Translations under genes and position numbers: made by a program | Notes under the pieces: model-generated | What the model was told of the DNA's origin: nothing | The model's input: only the letters and a program-made list of their open reading frames with translations | The model's database searches: none | Assembly (NCBI GenBank): GCA_037447655.1 | Contig: JBBHKE010002512.1 | Coordinates: forward strand, 58,973-122,972 | Source of the DNA: Zygnema cylindricum | Taxonomy: Eukaryota > Streptophyta > Zygnematophyceae > Zygnematales > Zygnemataceae | DNA length: 64,000 bases | Direction: 5' to 3' | Shown here: one piece after another, positions 58,739 through 64,000 of the stretch | Numbering within the stretch: the stretch's first letter is position 1 | Layout of the letters: every line of letters begins with the position of its first letter

Positions 58739-59708
58739 TGTAACAGGATCTCCTACCTCTCAAAAAATCCCATTACTACAAACAATTCCAACCACACATT
58801 CCACACATTGGAAAACACACATCCACATTTGACAACACTCACATAAGGATAAACTTTAAATTAGAAGAAGCTTCTGTCCACATAACATCAGCTTGGTCTC
58901 TTGCCCTCGTGGCTCAACCCTTCTTATTAAAGTATTTTCCACTACTCTCCACTCTTAATAATTCTATCTCTTAACTACTAAAACACTATTTAGTTAGTAA
59001 GAGATTTCAATGCAAAATGCCTTTTCTCCAATTTGGTATTAATCGCTCAGGACCAAGATCAGCCGGAATTTCCACAAACTTTCCCCAAAGGAAAAGATCT
59101 CTACTCTCCTCTTACACTTCTCCATTTATCCATCATCGCCCTGGACTCGCCAGGCCAGAGTCAAAGCTCCGTTTGAACAGGCTTTTACCTGGGCCAATCA
59201 TTGATCAGCAAGGACTCGGACTGACCAATGCAAAAACGTGCGAAATCTCTTACTAACTACTTAGCGCTTTATTAACCAATCCAACGCTACGTTTCACTAC
59301 GTAACATTTACGTGCAAAAGCGCGCGCCAAACGAAACGCGACTTTGCACGATCATGCGTCACAAATTTCGCACGTGAAACTTCCTACGAAATTCCCTTAA
59401 GTGAAAGTGACGTTTCGTACTAAAAATTGTACGAAACGAAGTACCATGCATACTGAACGTTTCATTAGAACTTTATGAAACGTTCACGCGAAATTTCGGT
59501 ACTAATTTTGACCCTTAACCCGTTTCAATGATACCCACCTGTTATTTAGACCCCACACTGCCACCTAAGTGCACCCATAGCTATAACTTTTGAAATATAA
59601 CTCCAAATCGCGTGATTCTTTCGCGAACGTCTACCAAATTTAATAATCTATAATCATAACTCCTAAATACCCTTTTATAAATTAGTTCGATCCGCTATTA
59701 CTGTTACA
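58739..59708 (-). repeat. Gypsy: 5' LTR
   Basis: A 970-bp partner of 51932-52894. The length difference is the 7-bp tandem copy near 59508-59520. It drives transcription leftwards. Confidence 0.97.
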
Positions 59709-60454
59709 GCACCTGCGGATAATTTGATACGATCAGTACGGACAAAGTAGTTGTCACAGCTGCAGATAATATGCCTAATACATATTCTGAGTAATGATAT
59801 TTGTTTAGTGGTTGCTTAGTGGTAGCTTGGTTTTTGACGTACGAAGATTGTGGAGATGTCGGTGTAAATATTCTGTACAACATAGGTTTGTCTTTTTGCT
59901 AATTAGTTTATCAGTGTAGATTTGTTCAGTCTGACATACCTCGAACTGTTCGGGTATACTTACAATAGTTTAGGTAGATGGTAGCTACCGTACGGCTGGT
60001 ATGCCTCCGTACATTAAGTTGTGAACTCTCTGAGTATAACTTGTAGGACTTAGAATATTTTGAGTATCACAGTCTTGTTTATCAAAGCAATGGCAGACTG
60101 TTTTTCTGCATCTTTGACCTGCTAGTGTGATCACCCTGTTTGGTATTTTCATGTGAAACTTTCTGAAGTTATTATATGATATAGAATCTATGTGTGTGTA
60201 CAATTTCATTCTATACTGTTATTTTTGTAAGATTCTGTGAGAGGTCTAATTGGTTAGTTTGTGAAACTGTCAGCTATTTTTGTGAAACTCTGGAGCTTGT
60301 ATCTTCTAGATTCCTTGGTGGATTTGGCTGAGTGCAGTTTGAGGGTATTTTATTTATTGTGGAGTAATCTGTGCTGTCTGAAACACAACTGTTTGAGGGG
60401 TAGTCTGTGGTGCTTCCGAGAGTAGTCCATGGCTGAAATAGGCTATGGACAACA

Positions 60455-61566
60455 CCTAGATCATAAGCCCCCAAAACATCTAACTCACGGACGAATTCTC
60501 AGTCTGCATCTGTGGGGCCGGACAGGAGTGTGGTCGATGACGGTTAAGGAGAGGTGATAAGCAAAGGAGCACCAAGGGCTATACAACACTTCGCCTTCCT
60601 CTATAATTTTGCCTAAATGCATCAAATTTTGTGATGTGTGTATCACGTCAGTTTAAGACAGACAGCAACGTCTGTGCACACTGTATAGCTCATACGAAGA
60701 CTTACTTATACAATAGGAAGGGGCGCGTAAATAATTATGACGCAGATAGTAAGTGCAAAATAAATGATTGAATTAGTGTTACTTCAAGCATGTTCAACAT
60801 GTTTTTGAACACATATGATTTACTATTGAACTTTTTGCAATAAAGACCCATACCGTGTTTTTCATTTTCCACTTCGAGCAAAGGATGTTGTAAATGACCA
60901 TAGTTTATAACTCGTGTTAAATATGCGTTGCCGAATCGCGCTAAACGATGCTTTGGCGAACCGCAACATTCATCGGGTTCGAGAACGAAACATTCAACTT
61001 CGATTTGTGAAGTTATATGTGGTACACGCTACAAGACTGTACCGCTACATTACCTGTTGAAAATCAATGTTTTAGCTTCTACACGCTACACCACGAATCG
61101 CTATTTGCGTAGAAGTTTTTTTAGCGTATATAAATAATTAGCGTTATTAACCCTAATTGGGAATTTGAAAATTTTCAAAAAAAACATATTTTCTAATTTT
61201 TTACTAATGCTAATTTGGGTTTTTCAAAAAATTAGAAAAAAACCCTTAACATGCTTACACTAATATAGGCATTTGCCCATCCGTACTTGTTAGACTATTT
61301 TATGTGAGTTAAATTTTCACTTTCTTCTAGTGCACATTCACATGCGCGCGCCTATGTTAAATTATTTTCTGTACTTTTTTCAATTAGAAAGGTACAATTC
61401 TGTACGGTCAGACAATGACCGTACACCACACTATTTAAATCGCAGTGTACTTTTGTTTGTTACGCTAATTGGAACATAACCCTAAATGGCGTAAAGGAAA
61501 AAATGATCAATGCTATTTTTGGATTTTTTTCAAAATTTGAGGGAATCGAATTAGCCTTCAATACGC
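60455..61566. other. Unassigned, with diverged MITE-like ends
   Basis: No coding similarity. From about 61065 it holds a diverged copy of the palindromic repeat family (CTACACCACGAATCGCTATTTGCGTAGAAG, given as CTACACCACGAATCG and CTATTTGCGTAGAAG). Upstream, 60455-61000 is unassigned sequence next to the D target site. Confidence 0.35.
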
Positions 61567-61969
61567 CACACCGCCAATCACTATTAGCGTAGAAGTTTCT
61601 TTAACGTATACGAATAATTAGCGTGGTTTACGCTAATTGGGAATTTGGAAATTTTTGAAGAAATCGATTACTCTAATTAGGAATTAGGTTTTTTTTAAAT
61701 GGTGTGGATAATTCTATTTGAGAATAAATAAAAAAAAAGCTGGACGGGATTAGCGTACACAACGCAAATAACGATTGGCGGTACGCTAATCCCGTCCCGC
61801 CTTTTTTTTTATTCTCAAATAGAATTATCCACACTATTTAAAAAAACCCTAATTCCTAGTTAGAATAGACGATTTCTTCGAAAATTTTCAAATTCCCAAT
61901 TAGCGTAAACCACGCTAATTATTCGTATACGCTAAAAAATCTTACACGCTAATAACGATTGGCGGTGTA
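61567..61969. repeat. Large palindrome (fold-back repeat)
   Basis: Two arms of about 190 bp (61567-61757 and 61782-61969) are reverse complements with few mismatches around a 24-base loop. Inner arm GACGGGATTAGCGTA/TACGCTAATCCCGTC; outer ends CACCGCCAATCRYTATTAGCG. It would extrude as a long hairpin. It looks like two inverted copies of the MITE listed next. Confidence 0.9.
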
Positions 61970-62044
61970 CTGTAGCGATTGCGATTGGCGGTGTACTGTA
62001 CTGTACTGTATACATTACTCAGATTGGCTGAAGATTTTCCGGTA

Positions 62045-62580
62045 CACCGCCAATCGTTATTAGCGTGTAAGTTTTTTTAGCGTATAAAAATAATTACCGT
62101 GGTGTACGCTATTTAAGAATTTGAAAATTTTGGAAAAAATCATACATTCTAATTGTTTGGTTATGGTAATTTGGATCTTTGAAAAAAAAAATGTCGGTCG
62201 CAAACATGCTTACACTAATATAAGTCTCCGTACAAAATCTGACAAATCGTACACTAATCGTACACTCACACGGTCGAAACGCGGCTGTCGGACGAATATG
62301 TGCGAGCGGGATTTTTTACGACCTGGTTTTTTCTCCTTTTAAGAACGCACATTCTCATGCGTCCTCGGTTACTAAAACTAATTTATTGTACTTTTTACTT
62401 AAAAAGGTACACGTATGTACGGTCTGACAGTGACCGTACATCACTCTATTTAAGAGACAACGTACTGAAAATAACCCTAAATAGAATAAAGAAAAAATAG
62501 AATGAACCACACTAATGGAGAATAAAAAAAAAAAAGTGGGACGGAATTAGCGTACACAATGCTAATAACGATTGGCGGTG
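62045..62580. mobile_element. MITE-like element with CACCGCCAATCG termini
   Basis: A 536-bp element with a 20-bp inverted terminus CACCGCCAATCGTTATTAGC at both ends and TA on each side (62043-62044 and 62581-62582). A TA duplication would fit Tc1/mariner, but a longer TSD cannot be excluded. The interior is AT-rich with AGCGTA repeats and no transposase. Confidence 0.75.
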
Positions 62581-62582
62581 TA

Positions 62583-63050
62583 GCTTGACCCATCACATTA
62601 CCGAATGTACGAAATGTAATGGTTCGCCGTAAAATTGAAGTACGTGTTGAAGTGTACGATATTTTCGCCATGGCTTCTTTATTCCGGTTTTTTTGTGTTA
62701 ATCTTTCCACGGAAAGAGGTAAGGAGACGCCGTGGTGGAGAGTTCTGCAAATGACGTTGGAGGTCCGAGAACCGTGCAATGATTCCGTACATGCACCCTT
62801 CGGGCAAAAATGAAAATCCGTGTACTTTATTGTGCGATGCGATTGAAACCAAAAATAGTGTATCCTATTTTCTCGTTTTAGAGACTGCCCGTGAACAAAA
62901 TGCAACTGTACGGTCCTACTGCTATAGAAAGAGAAGCGCGGGACCACTTGCCGATTAATATCGCGCCACGTAAGTGGTGTTGCCGTGTTGGTACCGGCTG
63001 CGAGTAAAGATTCCTTCAATTCGGAATCTCCGTGATCCTCAAGTACTGTA
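62583..63050. other. Unassigned sequence before the gap
   Basis: GTAC- and CG-containing, LTR-like in composition, but with no end or family match that I can support. Confidence 0.25.
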
Positions 63051-63330
63051 NNNNNNNNNNNNNNNNNNNNNNNNNNNNNNNNNNNNNNNNNNNNNNNNNN
63101 NNNNNNNNNNNNNNNNNNNNNNNNNNNNNNNNNNNNNNNNNNNNNNNNNNNNNNNNNNNNNNNNNNNNNNNNNNNNNNNNNNNNNNNNNNNNNNNNNNNN
63201 NNNNNNNNNNNNNNNNNNNNNNNNNNNNNNNNNNNNNNNNNNNNNNNNNNNNNNNNNNNNNNNNNNNNNNNNNNNNNNNNNNNNNNNNNNNNNNNNNNNN
63301 NNNNNNNNNNNNNNNNNNNNNNNNNNNNNN
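63051..63330. other. Assembly gap (280 N)
   Basis: A run of N. Open frames across it are meaningless. Confidence 1.
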
Positions 63331-63716
63331 TTTCATATTAGTTTATTAGTAATATAGTAAGTTTCACGTATTGAATGATATAATGATTATTTGATTATAC
63401 TTTGATTATACTTTTGTTTATGTGTGATGCATTTGTTTGTTATTATTATTTATGTTATTTTATATATGTTTGATATGCATTGTTTATGCATTTGTCATAG
63501 GGTTTGTTTATGTCGATTATTCCATCAAACCTTAGATGTTGTCATATGGGTTTATTTATGTTGATTATTCCATGAAACCCTAAATGTTGCTTGTTGTGTC
63601 TGTGTACGCATATGGAGGATACATTTCAAATGATTGTTCATTGGCCTAACTTTGCTTAGTTTCTTGCATGATAGTTTGGGTTGCTTCTGCGGTCTTTTTT
63701 AGACCAAAGAACAACA
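63331..63716 (+). mobile_element. Family K LTR, 3' end
   Basis: 63370-63716 is the reverse complement of 6205-6546 and ends ...AAAGAACAACA. The rest of the LTR would lie in or beyond the gap; the sequence from 63331 to 63370 already differs. No primer site follows, so it is a solo or truncated LTR. Confidence 0.8.
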
Positions 63717-64000
63717 CAACTCAACCCTGTTACTATTATTTTTCATTTTGCGACCAATACAATATAGGTCATAAGGTCATATTGTATGTTTTACAGACAA
63801 TAGGCATATTGTATGGGCCTACTTTCACCTACTTTTGAACTATGGTTTAATCATTTACTCTGATTAGACATTAGGGTTTTTAAATTGTATGGATAATTCT
63901 CTTTGAGAAAAAAAAATATGGGGCACCGAATTAGCGTTATTGACGCTAATAGCGATTGGCGGTGTAATGTACACCGGGAATCGTAATTAGAGTAAATAAC
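63717..64000. repeat. AT-rich tail with another MITE terminus
   Basis: 63930-63962 has GAATTAGCGTTATTGACGC and CGATTGGCGGTGTA, the right terminus of the MITE family. It is followed after ATG by TACACCGGGAATCG, a second terminus facing away, so two copies abut at the window edge. Confidence 0.6.

Larger units (their letters stand above)
51932..59708 (-). mobile_element. Intact-looking Ty3/Gypsy element
   Basis: A 7,777-bp element with LTRs 51932-52894 and 58739-59708 and a perfect TSD GCACC (51927-51931 and 59709-59713). It has a tRNA-Met primer site, complete gag and pol frames, and a polypurine tract. The two LTRs differ, by eye, at one base (51957 G, 58764 A) and by a 7-bp tandem copy (GACCCTT, present only in the right LTR). 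Together with the absence of stops, this points to a very recent insertion that may be autonomous. Confidence 0.97.
51591..60454 (+). repeat. D: 3' LTR, split by the Gypsy element
   Basis: Two halves, 51591-51931 and 59709-60454, together match the D 5' LTR (31689-32833) in inverse orientation. The outer end ...GGACAACA (60454) is followed by CCTAG, the partner of CTAGG at 32834-32838. The Gypsy element with its GCACC duplication sits between the halves. The joined LTR would be about 1.08 kb. Confidence 0.9.

Noticed and set aside
63032-63357. Open frames across 63051-63330
   Set aside because: They consist of N and carry no information.

Overview
This is a eukaryotic, retrotransposon-packed window with no recognisable host gene. 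Almost every supportable feature is an LTR retrotransposon, a solo LTR or a small DNA transposon. The Ty1/Copia and Ty3/Gypsy proteins, the initiator-tRNA-Met primer sites and the size of the nested blocks suggest a large genome of a plant-like lineage. A streptophyte alga or an early land plant is my best guess; this is inference, and the sequence alone does not fix the taxon.

Layout. 1-3519: an eroded Copia pol (minus strand) and repeats. 3520-10005: an old Gag-protease retroelement ('M', plus strand). It is interrupted by two solo LTRs with perfect 5-bp target duplications, one of which carries a hAT element. Its last readable segment is the motif I/II part of a cytosine-5 DNA methyltransferase. 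10195-12330: a Copia gag and its LTR. 12366-12984: the C-terminus of a second type of reverse-transcriptase element. 12990-25975: Copia element 'L' (minus), containing a nested Copia element 'B' (plus, 16621-23084, TSD ACACT). 25976-32833: the 5' parts of Copia elements 'E' and 'D' (minus). 32839-35550: the N-terminus and polymerase domain of the second RT element, split by another solo LTR. 35556-42002: Copia element 'R' (plus), the best preserved Copia. 42003-44272: the 3' part of E. 44273-51590: LTR fragments, a 49-bp minisatellite, a hAT fragment and a decayed Copia element 'G'. 51591-60454: the 3' LTR of D, split by a young, apparently intact Ty3/Gypsy element (51932-59708, TSD GCACC). 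60455-64000: palindromic MITE-like DNA, a 280-base N gap and part of another LTR.

Two structural results stand out. First, the TSDs and LTR sequences of L, R, E and D only make sense if the roughly 9.6 kb between L and R (25976-35555) was inverted by recombination between L and R, or was joined that way in assembly. Undoing the flip restores three TSD pairs (CCCAA, CGTCA, CCTAG), pairs the matching LTRs, and brings the two halves of E, of D and of the RT element back together. Second, the Copia families share a primer-binding site (GGTTATGGGCCCA) that matches the anticodon arm of initiator tRNA-Met (half-tRNA priming). It abuts the LTR directly and contains an in-frame ATG of gag.

The Gypsy element has full gag (440 codons) and pol frames linked by a canonical -1 slippery heptamer (GGGAAAC). 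Its LTRs differ, by eye, at only one base and one 7-bp indel, so it is probably recent and may be active. The methyltransferase fragment in element M is the best candidate for an unusual system: a retroelement that carries its own DNA-methylation enzyme, as reported for some dinoflagellate and charophyte retrotransposons.
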